DNA of 10,525 nt. It comes from Clostridiales bacterium (GTDB taxonomy: Bacteria > Bacillota_A > Clostridia > Christensenellales > Christensenellaceae). The stretch lies in the NCBI GenBank assembly GCA_003149735.1, contig QANA01000090.1, positions 1 to 10,525 of the forward strand. Reading direction: 5' to 3'. Below the pieces are notes generated by a model that saw only the letters and a list, made by a program, of their open reading frames with translations, did not search any database and was not told where the DNA came from. The translations under genes and the position numbers were made by a program. Shown here one piece after another: positions 1 through 5,738 of the stretch. How positions within the stretch are numbered: position 1 is the first letter of the stretch; every line of letters begins with the position of its first letter.

Positions 1-24
1 ACTCCGTTTATGGGTGAAGAGTTA

Positions 25-408
25 ATGAATGTACAGCCGAATGGTACAGTTACATTTGCAAATGAAGTATTGGAGACGATTGCGGGTATTGCAGTAGCTG
101 ATGTGCCCGGGATCGCGAATATGAGCGGAAGCCTGGTAAAGGACGGCTGGAATGATTTGATTGGGAAAAAACGTCCGGCCAAAGGGGTGAAGGTAACCAA
201 GACGGAAGATACTTTGACGATTGATGTGCAGATTATTGTCGAATATGGTGTCAAAGTACATGAAGTGTGCCAGGCAATTCAGGAAAGCGTCTATAATGCT
301 ATTGAAACGATGACTGGCTTGAAAACTACCGCTGTGAATGTATATGTGCAGGGTGTGAAGATCAAAGAAGCGGCACCCAGTGAGGCTGCCGATAAGGCAG
401 ACGACTGA
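25..408 (+). CDS. Asp23/Gls24 family envelope stress response protein
   Basis: This is a small soluble Asp23/Gls24-family protein of about 127 residues. In Bacillota these abundant proteins sit at the inner face of the membrane, held there by AmaP, and are linked to cell-envelope or alkaline stress. The family pattern is visible: an N-terminal 'GTVTFANEVLETIAGIA' stretch, then 'VPGIANMSG', a central beta segment 'LTIDVQIIVEYGVKV', and a C-terminal 'VNVYVQGVKI' strand followed by a short acidic tail. An ATG at 10 is also in frame and would add five residues. I prefer the ATG at 25 because GGGTGA at 12-17 makes a well-spaced ribosome site for it, while the nine visible bases before position 10 contain none. 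The frame is open to the left edge, so a longer start cannot be fully excluded. The next genes (amaP, DUF2273, nusB) are its classic neighbours. Family assignment is firm; the exact role is inferred. Confidence 0.9.
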   Translation: MNVQPNGTVTFANEVLETIAGIAVADVPGIANMSGSLVKDGWNDLIGKKRPAKGVKVTKTEDTLTIDVQIIVEYGVKVHEVCQAIQESVYNAIETMTGLKTTAVNVYVQGVKIKEAAPSEAADKADD

Positions 409-433
409 GTCGTTTACTGAGACCTTTACAGCT

Positions 434-474
434 GCCGAAAAGGGTAGAGTGCAATCGCACTCGCCCCTTTTGGC
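434..474 (+). promoter_or_regulatory. Intergenic hairpin between asp23 and amaP
   Basis: The 91-nt gap between asp23 and amaP holds a strong imperfect inverted repeat. GAGTGC (447-452) pairs with GCACTC (457-462) around an AATC loop. Below a 2x2 internal loop, AAAAGGG (438-444) pairs with CCCTTTT (465-471). After a bulged G at 437, GCC (434-436) pairs with GGC (472-474). That gives 16 base pairs in all. No run of T follows it (GTATATTA instead), so it does not look like a standard terminator. It could be a processing or mRNA-stability site, or a partial attenuator that sets the ratio of asp23 to amaP. The pairing is seen directly; the role is inferred. Confidence 0.6.
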
Positions 475-499
475 GTATATTAAGTCGGAGGATGTACAA

Positions 500-1048
500 A
501 TGAAAATGAGCGTTGGAACAAGAATTGTTTTTTCTTTATTTCTGATTGTCATTCTGGGAATTTGCGGGTTGATTCTTGCTGCCAGTTTCGGTGCGTTTGC
601 TGCAGAAGATATTTTGGCCTTGGCGCATGGATTTACAGAAACGGGTTTTAAATATATCTGGGCAGCAGCGGCTTTGCTGTTAGGAATTGTTGCGATTGGT
701 TTATTGTTTTTTCATAGCAAAGAGGCTCCGATTAATGCCGTGGTGTTGGATACCTCAGCTGATGGTTCGGTCGCAGTAACGATAGAGGCCCTGCGGGAAT
801 TGGCAAATAATTATTTGAAAAATGTACAAGGAATTGTCATTCAGCGTATTGAGATTCATCCGTTAGGCTATAAATCACTGCGCCTCAATTTGGCAATTTC
901 TGTGCGGCAGGAAGTGCAGGTACCGGAGCTCAGCAAGCGGATTTCCGAGGAAATAAAATCCTATATTGAAACTTACTCCGGAATTTCAGCAGACCAGGTG
1001 TTCATTAAAATTCTGCCGCTGAAGCCGGTACAGGCGCCGACCAGATAA
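500..1048 (+). CDS. amaP: Alkaline shock response membrane anchor protein AmaP
   Basis: AmaP is an integral membrane protein that recruits Asp23 to the cytoplasmic membrane in Gram-positive bacteria. The 182-residue product has two hydrophobic segments, at about residues 9-30 and 53-71. A cytoplasmic C-terminal region follows from about 78 to 175; it resembles an Asp23-like fold, with 'VAVTIEALRELANNYLKNVQGI' around 91-112 and the strand 'LRLNLAISVRQEVQVPEL'. The frame is open back to 380, inside asp23. The ATG at 500 is chosen because CGGAGG at 486-491 is a well-placed ribosome site and because this start puts the first membrane helix at the N-terminus, as in the family. The hairpin at 434-474 lies just upstream. 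The DUF2273 gene begins 16 nt after the stop. Assignment rests on topology, size and gene order. Confidence 0.85.
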   Translation: MKMSVGTRIVFSLFLIVILGICGLILAASFGAFAAEDILALAHGFTETGFKYIWAAAALLLGIVAIGLLFFHSKEAPINAVVLDTSADGSVAVTIEALRELANNYLKNVQGIVIQRIEIHPLGYKSLRLNLAISVRQEVQVPELSKRISEEIKSYIETYSGISADQVFIKILPLKPVQAPTR

Positions 1049-1064
1049 ATAAACGGGGCGCAAT

Positions 1065-1292
1065 ATGAAAGAACAACTGAGAACCTGGATGCAGGAGCAC
1101 TTGCCGTTATTGATTGGCACGGGAACTGGGCTGCTGATTGGCATATTGATGCTGACAATTGGCTTTTTTTCCACGCTGTTGTTGTTGATATGCGGAGGAA
1201 TAGGCGCATTGATTGGTGGAATTCCTGTAATTCGCAGATTGATTATAGGATGGATTGAGCGCCTGATTGATAAAATATTTCATAAATTTTAA
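1065..1292 (+). CDS. DUF2273 small membrane protein
   Basis: A 75-residue membrane protein of the DUF2273 type, which nearly always sits beside asp23 and amaP in Bacillota. It has a short charged N-terminus (MKEQLRTWMQEH), then two closely spaced glycine-rich hydrophobic segments at about residues 13-33 and 36-56. The amphipathic C-terminus, residues 57-75, is rich in Arg, Lys and Ile. The glycine pattern 'GTGTGLLIGILML' and 'CGGIGALIGGIP' suggests tight helix packing. GGGGCG at 1055-1060 serves as ribosome site. Its biochemical role is unknown. From its context it probably works with AmaP and Asp23 at the membrane. It is complete and of normal length. Confidence 0.82.
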   Translation: MKEQLRTWMQEHLPLLIGTGTGLLIGILMLTIGFFSTLLLLICGGIGALIGGIPVIRRLIIGWIERLIDKIFHKF

Positions 1293-1325
1293 AAATTCGT
1301 TTCAATAGAAATGATGGAGGTAATG

Positions 1326-1754
1326 ATGGAAAGAAGGCTGGCACGCGAAGCGGCTATGTGCCTTTATTACGAACGGGCGATCAAGCAGGATCCGCATACG
1401 GACAGCACAACGTTGGTTGATATGGGAGATGTTTTGCAACGCGCAAAGTTGAATGATGCTAATTTGGCCTATATTGATGTTGCACTGCAAATTTATGAGC
1501 AGCATCTGGCTGAATTGGATGCTGCCATAGAAAGGCATTGTCATGCCTGGAAGTTGGACAGGCTTTCCAAAGTAGATCTTTCGATTTTACGCCTGGCTGC
1601 GGCAGAGATGCGCTATATGGAAAAGATTCCTTATAAAGTGGCGGTCAATGAAGCGGTAGAACTGGCCAAAAAGTATTCAGAAGAGAAGGCACCGCAATTT
1701 ATCAATGGCATTTTGAGAGCAATGGCGGAGGATTACCTGGCAGAGCAGGCATAA
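1326..1754 (+). CDS. nusB: Transcription antitermination factor NusB
   Basis: NusB binds boxA RNA with NusE (ribosomal protein S10) and supports antitermination during rRNA transcription. The 142-residue product is all-helical. It shows the family's N-terminal 'RRLAREAAMCLYYER' helix, the mid-region 'LDRLSKVDLSILRLAAAEMRY', and the conserved 'IPYKVAVNEAVELAKKYSEEKAPQFINGIL' C-terminal half (split across residues of about 98-130). In-frame ATGs lie at 1311, 1314, 1323 and 1326. The GGAGG at 1316-1320 is itself inside the longer frames, and its spacing best fits the ATG at 1326, so that start is chosen; the true start could be three nucleotides earlier. The DUF2273 gene ends 33 nt upstream, and the next gene starts 7 nt after the nusB stop, so it is very likely co-transcribed with its neighbours. 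Confidence 0.94.
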   Translation: MERRLAREAAMCLYYERAIKQDPHTDSTTLVDMGDVLQRAKLNDANLAYIDVALQIYEQHLAELDAAIERHCHAWKLDRLSKVDLSILRLAAAEMRYMEKIPYKVAVNEAVELAKKYSEEKAPQFINGILRAMAEDYLAEQA

Positions 1755-1761
1755 AGGATAT

Positions 1762-2712
1762 ATGTATTTTTTGGGAATTGATACCAGTTGCTATACCACT
1801 TCAGTGGCAGTAGCCGATGCACAGGGAAATATTCTGCTGGATCGGAGAAGCCCGTTATGTGTGCCTGAACAGGCACGAGGGCTTCGCCAATCGGAGATGG
1901 TGTTTCAACATATCAAAAATCTGTCGGAACTGTTTCCGCAGGGATATACACAGATAAAAGCAGTTGCGGCCAGCACGGCGCCGCGCCCTGCTGAAGGTTC
2001 CTACATGCCGGTGTTTCGTGTGGCGGAAAGCTTTGGCAAGGCGGCAGCTTATTCGGCCGGAGCTGCTTTTTATGCGTTAAGTCATCAACATGCGCATATC
2101 GGAGCGGCTATGTTGGGAGCAAATCAATTGTTGGATGGGAATTTTTTGGCTCTTCATGTATCCGGTGGAACGACGGATGTTCTGCAGGTAAAAGCAAAGG
2201 AGAATCTGATTCAATCGATTCAGATGCTTGGAAAGAGCTCAGATATTACAGCTGGGCAATTGATTGATCGCATTGGCGTTACTTTGGGGCATGCATTTCC
2301 GGCAGGCGCGGCGGTTTCGGCATTGGCAGCCGGCGGAGAAGCGGCACATTTGAACTTTACAATTCAGGGATTGAATGCCAGCTTTTCCGGAGTGGAAACA
2401 GAGGTGCGGCGTCGTTTGCAGCAGGGAATGCGGCCGGAAGATGCAGCGGCGACAATATTGCTCTGTGTTGCAAAGGTATTGAATCGATTGATTATCAGAG
2501 CGCGGCAGCAGACGGGAATTGAACGGGTACTTTTGTTTGGCGGCGTTATGCGCAGTGAATGGATTCGGGATTATTTACAGAAAAAACAGCGGGGATTGAT
2601 CTTTTCCGGGATCGATTATGCTTCAGATAACGCTTGTGGTCTAGCAGCTCAGGCGGCATTGCATTATTTTTATGAAAAAGAAAGGGCAGACAATGGCGGC
2701 GACAATTATTAA
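1762..2712 (+). CDS. TsaD/Kae1-like (peptidase M22-type) protein, diverged paralogue
   Basis: The 316-residue product belongs to the ASKHA-fold TsaD/Kae1 group. TsaD itself makes the t6A modification of tRNA with TsaB, TsaC and TsaE. Family landmarks are present: 'GIDTSCYTTSVA' at 5-16, a possible metal pair H108/H112 in 'SHQHAHIGAAM', 'HVSGGTTDVL' at 132-141, 'DRIGVTLGHAFPAG' at 169-182, 'NASFSGVETEV' at 205-215, 'LLFGGVMRSE' near 257-266, and D289 in 'SDN'. Several TsaD signatures are altered: the usual 'SCDET' reads SCYTT, 'SGGHT' reads SGGTT, and the 'GEAFDK' region reads GQLIDR. It is slightly shorter than typical TsaD (about 335-345). It is therefore probably not the tRNA-modifying enzyme, and true TsaD should be encoded elsewhere. 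The AAAGGA at 1753-1758 is the ribosome site. The 3' end overlaps folD by 20 nt. Function unknown. Confidence 0.8.
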   Translation: MYFLGIDTSCYTTSVAVADAQGNILLDRRSPLCVPEQARGLRQSEMVFQHIKNLSELFPQGYTQIKAVAASTAPRPAEGSYMPVFRVAESFGKAAAYSAGAAFYALSHQHAHIGAAMLGANQLLDGNFLALHVSGGTTDVLQVKAKENLIQSIQMLGKSSDITAGQLIDRIGVTLGHAFPAGAAVSALAAGGEAAHLNFTIQGLNASFSGVETEVRRRLQQGMRPEDAAATILLCVAKVLNRLIIRARQQTGIERVLLFGGVMRSEWIRDYLQKKQRGLIFSGIDYASDNACGLAAQAALHYFYEKERADNGGDNY

Positions 2713-3550
2713 TGGAAAAGAAATTGCGGAACAGATGCAGGCGGAATTGGCGGAAAAGGTAAAAGTATTTCATCAGAAATATGGATATGTCCCGGGGTTG
2801 GCGGTAATTCTGGTTGGAGAAGATCCGGCGTCGCAAGTTTATGTGCGGAATAAGCATCGTGCATGCACCAAAGTAGGAATGTATTCGGAAGTACTGAGAT
2901 TGAGTGCGGAGACGACCGAAGAAGAGCTTTTCACGCATATCGATCGGTATAATGCGGATCCGCGTATCCATGGATTATTGGTTCAGTTCCCGGTGCCGGG
3001 GCATCTTTCTCAGCAACGCATTATCGAACGGATTGCTCCTGAAAAAGATGTAGATGGGCTTTCTTTGGAAAATGCGGGAAAATTATTTGCGGGAGGCAAG
3101 GGATTGGTATCCTGTACTCCTAAAGGAATTATCGAATTGATTAAACGGACAGGCGTTGCAATGGCCGGGAAACAGGCGGTAGTAGTTGGCCGCAGTAATC
3201 TGGTTGGAAAACCGGTTGCTATGCTGTTGCTTAAAGAAAATGCTACGGTAACGGTTTGCCATTCCAAGACGGAAAATCTTGCGGACATAACTTCGCAAGC
3301 GGATATTTTAGTGGCGGCGGTTGGAAAACCGGGCTGCATCCGAGCAGAGCATATCAAGCCGGGAGCAGTGGTCATTGACGTTGGAACTTCCAGAGTGGAG
3401 GGTAAGCTGCGGGGAGATGTTGCTTTTGATGAGGCAATGGAAAAAGCGGCCTATATAACGCCGGTGCCCGGCGGAGTAGGCCCAATGACAATTACTATGC
3501 TGTTATATAACACATTGGAAGCTGCGGAAATGCAGAGACAAACGGAGTAA
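2693..3550 (+). CDS. folD: Bifunctional methylenetetrahydrofolate dehydrogenase/methenyltetrahydrofolate cyclohydrolase FolD
   Basis: FolD interconverts 5,10-methylene-, 5,10-methenyl- and 10-formyl-tetrahydrofolate, usually with NADP, supplying one-carbon units for purines and formyl-Met-tRNA. The 285-residue length is normal. The catalytic site is intact: Y50 and K54 in 'YVRNK', Q98 in 'LLVQFPVPG', and D121 in 'PEKDVDG'. The Rossmann nucleotide loop is 'GRSNLVGKP' at 166-174, and the C-terminal signature 'PVPGGVGPMT' is at 257-266. An upstream in-frame ATG exists at 2672, but AAAGGG at 2681-2686 is spaced for the ATG at 2693, and 'MAATIINGK' is a typical FolD N-terminus. It overlaps the preceding gene by 20 nt and ends 4 nt before ispA, so translational coupling is likely. 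In many Bacillota xseA and xseB lie between folD and ispA; here they do not. Confidence 0.97.
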   Translation: MAATIINGKEIAEQMQAELAEKVKVFHQKYGYVPGLAVILVGEDPASQVYVRNKHRACTKVGMYSEVLRLSAETTEEELFTHIDRYNADPRIHGLLVQFPVPGHLSQQRIIERIAPEKDVDGLSLENAGKLFAGGKGLVSCTPKGIIELIKRTGVAMAGKQAVVVGRSNLVGKPVAMLLLKENATVTVCHSKTENLADITSQADILVAAVGKPGCIRAEHIKPGAVVIDVGTSRVEGKLRGDVAFDEAMEKAAYITPVPGGVGPMTITMLLYNTLEAAEMQRQTE

Positions 3551-3554
3551 AGCT

Positions 3555-4436
3555 ATGGAAGTCCGGGAAAAACTCATTCAATTGAAAGATTTGGTCGAAC
3601 ATCGTTTATCGGAACTGCTTCCGGCAGAAGTGCCTGAACTGCTGCGGGATTCCATGATGTATAGCTTATTGGCTGGTGGTAAGCGGTTGCGGCCGGCAAT
3701 GCATTTATTGGCGGCAGAACTGGTAGACGGGCGGGTCGGGCAATGCCTGGATATGGCTTGCGCGATTGAGATGATACATACTTATTCATTAATTCACGAT
3801 GATTTACCCGCTCTGGATAATGATGTGCTGCGCCGGGGTAGAGCAACTAACCATGTAGTTTACGGAGAGGCGCAGGCAATTTTAGCTGGCGACGGTCTGT
3901 TGAACTGTGCTTATGAAACGATGCTGCGCAATGCGCTGCGTTATCCCTCGCAGGCAGACAAATTTTTAAAAGCAATTGAGATAATAGCGAAAGCTGCCGG
4001 AGTTACCGGTATGATAGCCGGTCAGGTAATGGACGTAGCGCTGGAAGGACAACAGGTAGATTTTTCGCAGCTGCAATATATCCATGCCCATAAAACGGGA
4101 GATATGATAACGGGTGCATTACTTTCGGGAGCAGCTTTGTTTACGGAGAATGCGGAGCTGTTGGCATCGGTGGAAAGTTATGGCCGCAATGTGGGCTTGG
4201 TATTTCAAATTGTGGATGATATTTTGGATATTACCGCCGGAGAAGAGCTGGGGAAGTCACGCGGGAAGGATGCGGAGGAAGGCAAAGTGACATATCCTTC
4301 TTTGTTTGGAATTGAAAAATCCAGACAAATAGCAAAAGAGAAAACAGAAGCGGCAAAGGCAGCATTGGCTCCTTTTGGAAACAAGGCAGATATGCTGTGC
4401 CAATTGGCAGATATGATGCTGGAACGGAGTATGTAA
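3555..4436 (+). CDS. ispA: Polyprenyl (farnesyl/geranylgeranyl) diphosphate synthase
   Basis: This short-chain trans-prenyltransferase condenses isopentenyl diphosphate with allylic diphosphates to give farnesyl and possibly geranylgeranyl diphosphate, the precursors of quinones and undecaprenyl carriers. It is 293 residues, normal for the family. Visible motifs are 'GGKRLRP' at 41-47, the first aspartate-rich motif 'DDLPALD' at 82-88 (the DDx4D form typical of bacterial enzymes), 'GQVMD' at 156-160, 'HKTG' at 179-182, the second aspartate-rich motif 'DDILD' at 221-225, and 'GKSRGKDAEEGKVTYP' at 233-248. Product chain length cannot be fixed from these motifs alone. The ribosome site is CGGAG just before the folD stop. 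The stop is 2 nt ahead of cmk. Its placement in one operon with ispH puts an early and a late step of isoprenoid supply together. Confidence 0.95.
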   Translation: MEVREKLIQLKDLVEHRLSELLPAEVPELLRDSMMYSLLAGGKRLRPAMHLLAAELVDGRVGQCLDMACAIEMIHTYSLIHDDLPALDNDVLRRGRATNHVVYGEAQAILAGDGLLNCAYETMLRNALRYPSQADKFLKAIEIIAKAAGVTGMIAGQVMDVALEGQQVDFSQLQYIHAHKTGDMITGALLSGAALFTENAELLASVESYGRNVGLVFQIVDDILDITAGEELGKSRGKDAEEGKVTYPSLFGIEKSRQIAKEKTEAAKAALAPFGNKADMLCQLADMMLERSM

Positions 4437-4438
4437 GT

Positions 4439-5107
4439 ATGAAAAGGCAAATTGCAATTGATGGCCCTGCAGGAGCCGGGAAGAGCACGGTTGCCAAAGC
4501 TGTGGCTCAAAAACTGCATATAAACTATATGGATACCGGTGCTATGTATCGGGCGGTGGCTTATGATTTGCTGCGCAGAAATATTTGTTTGCAGGATGTG
4601 CAGGCAGTGGAGCAGGCCATGGAAACAATGAATCTGGAAGTGGTCTACCGGCAGGGAGAGCAGCGGGTTTTAGTCGATGGCGCGGATGTGACGCCGTTTA
4701 TTCGTACGCCGGAGGTTTCCAGAGGAGCTTCTGCTGTGGGCGCGGTGCCTGCAGTGCGCATCAAACTGGTTGAGTTGCAGCGGAAAACAGCGGAAAAATA
4801 TGATATTGTGATGGACGGAAGAGATATTGGCACTTATGTGCTGCCGTCTGCCAAAGCTAAATTTTATATTACTGCTTCTTCCGGAGTACGAGCCCTGCGC
4901 CGTCAAAAGGATTTGCTTGCTGCAGGGCAGGAAGTGGATATACAACAGCTGGAGCAGGAAATTATTGCTCGCGACAAGGCGGATAGCGAACGGAAATTTG
5001 CACCGCTGCGCTGTGCAGAAGATGCCATTTATCTGGATACTTCGGAGATGGACGCCGATCAGGTCATCGGATTTGTTTGCAGAAAAATAGAGGAAATCTA
5101 TGGGTAA
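4439..5107 (+). CDS. cmk: (d)CMP kinase (cytidylate kinase)
   Basis: Cmk phosphorylates CMP and dCMP with ATP, recycling cytidine nucleotides released by RNA decay and phospholipid synthesis. The 222-residue length is normal. The P-loop 'GPAGAGKST' lies at 9-17, the CMP-site 'MDTGAMYRAVA' at 31-41, 'DGRDIGTYVLP' at 126-136, and the C-terminal lid and base region 'IIARDKADSERKFAPL' at 175-190, followed by 'AIYLDTS'. An in-frame ATG upstream at 4397 would lie within ispA. The ATG at 4439 is preferred because GGAG at 4426-4429 serves it and because 'MKRQIAIDGPAGAGKS' is the family N-terminus. It starts 2 nt after the ispA stop and overlaps plsC by 8 nt. The cmk-plsC-ispH/rpsA order is known from clostridia. 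Confidence 0.97.
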   Translation: MKRQIAIDGPAGAGKSTVAKAVAQKLHINYMDTGAMYRAVAYDLLRRNICLQDVQAVEQAMETMNLEVVYRQGEQRVLVDGADVTPFIRTPEVSRGASAVGAVPAVRIKLVELQRKTAEKYDIVMDGRDIGTYVLPSAKAKFYITASSGVRALRRQKDLLAAGQEVDIQQLEQEIIARDKADSERKFAPLRCAEDAIYLDTSEMDADQVIGFVCRKIEEIYG

Positions 5108-5738
5108 AGCATTTTATTATGTGGCAAGGGCAATAGTCAAACCTTTGATTTGGCTTTTGTATGGTGTTAATATAAAGGGAAAAGAGAATCTGCAATATAC
5201 AGGGCGAATGCTCATTGCATCCAATCATACCAGCATGATGGACACATTGCTGATCGGTTGTGCAGATCGGCACCAAGTGCATTTTATGGCTAAAAAGGAA
5301 CTGTTTTCCAATAAATTAGGGGCATGGTTTTTTAAAAGCCTGGGGACCTTTCCAGTGGATCGCGGTAAGGGCGATATCGCAGCAGTAACTGCAGCGGGAA
5401 AAATATTGCAGGAGAACCAGACTTTAGTGATTTTCCCGGAAGGTACACGCAATAAAGAACGGCAATGGCAACTTGCAGAATTTAAAAACGGTGCGGCGTT
5501 GATTGCATTGCGCAATGATGCTCCCATATTGCCTGTTTGTATTGTAGAAAAGCCAAGGTTGTTTCATCGCACGAAAGTAGTAATAGGGGAGGCGATCTGC
5601 CTTGCGGATTGGACGGATGACACGCTTTCCCGTTCGGAAAATATACGGCGCATTTCAACAAGGCTGAGAGACACCATTTTGAATTTACGGGCAAGGCAAA
5701 TGACAGGGAGAGACCGTCATGAAAATCATTCTGGCTAA
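5100..5738 (+). CDS. plsC: 1-acyl-sn-glycerol-3-phosphate acyltransferase (PlsC family)
   Basis: PlsC-type enzymes acylate lysophosphatidic acid to phosphatidic acid at the membrane, the entry to all phospholipids. The 212-residue product has the catalytic HX4D motif 'NHTSMMD' (H43, D48), block II 'GTFPVDRGKGD' at 82-92, block III 'FPEGTRNKE' at 112-120, and block IV-like 'APILPV' at 141-146. The hydrophobic N-terminus (about residues 5-22) probably associates with the membrane. The ATG lies inside the last codons of cmk, with AGAGG at 5089-5093 as ribosome site. The 3' end overlaps the start of ispH-rpsA by 20 nt. The acyl donor (acyl-ACP or acyl-CoA) cannot be read from the sequence. Confidence in the family is high, with a small chance that the in vivo substrate differs. 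Confidence 0.94.
   Translation: MGKAFYYVARAIVKPLIWLLYGVNIKGKENLQYTGRMLIASNHTSMMDTLLIGCADRHQVHFMAKKELFSNKLGAWFFKSLGTFPVDRGKGDIAAVTAAGKILQENQTLVIFPEGTRNKERQWQLAEFKNGAALIALRNDAPILPVCIVEKPRLFHRTKVVIGEAICLADWTDDTLSRSENIRRISTRLRDTILNLRARQMTGRDRHENHSG

Noticed and set aside
401..413. Small palindrome ACGAC-TGA-GTCGT centred on the asp23 stop codon
   Set aside because: Only five base pairs with a 3-nt loop; too short to support a functional claim beside the much stronger hairpin at 434-474.
22..552. Open frame of 176 codons on the - strand opposite asp23 and the start of amaP
   Set aside because: It overlaps conserved sense genes, has no recognisable domain, and its product looks like antisense noise.
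2672..2692. Longer FolD start at 2672
   Set aside because: It adds a lysine-rich stretch not typical of FolD and leaves the AAAGGG ribosome site inside the coding sequence; the ATG at 2693 fits family length and spacing better.
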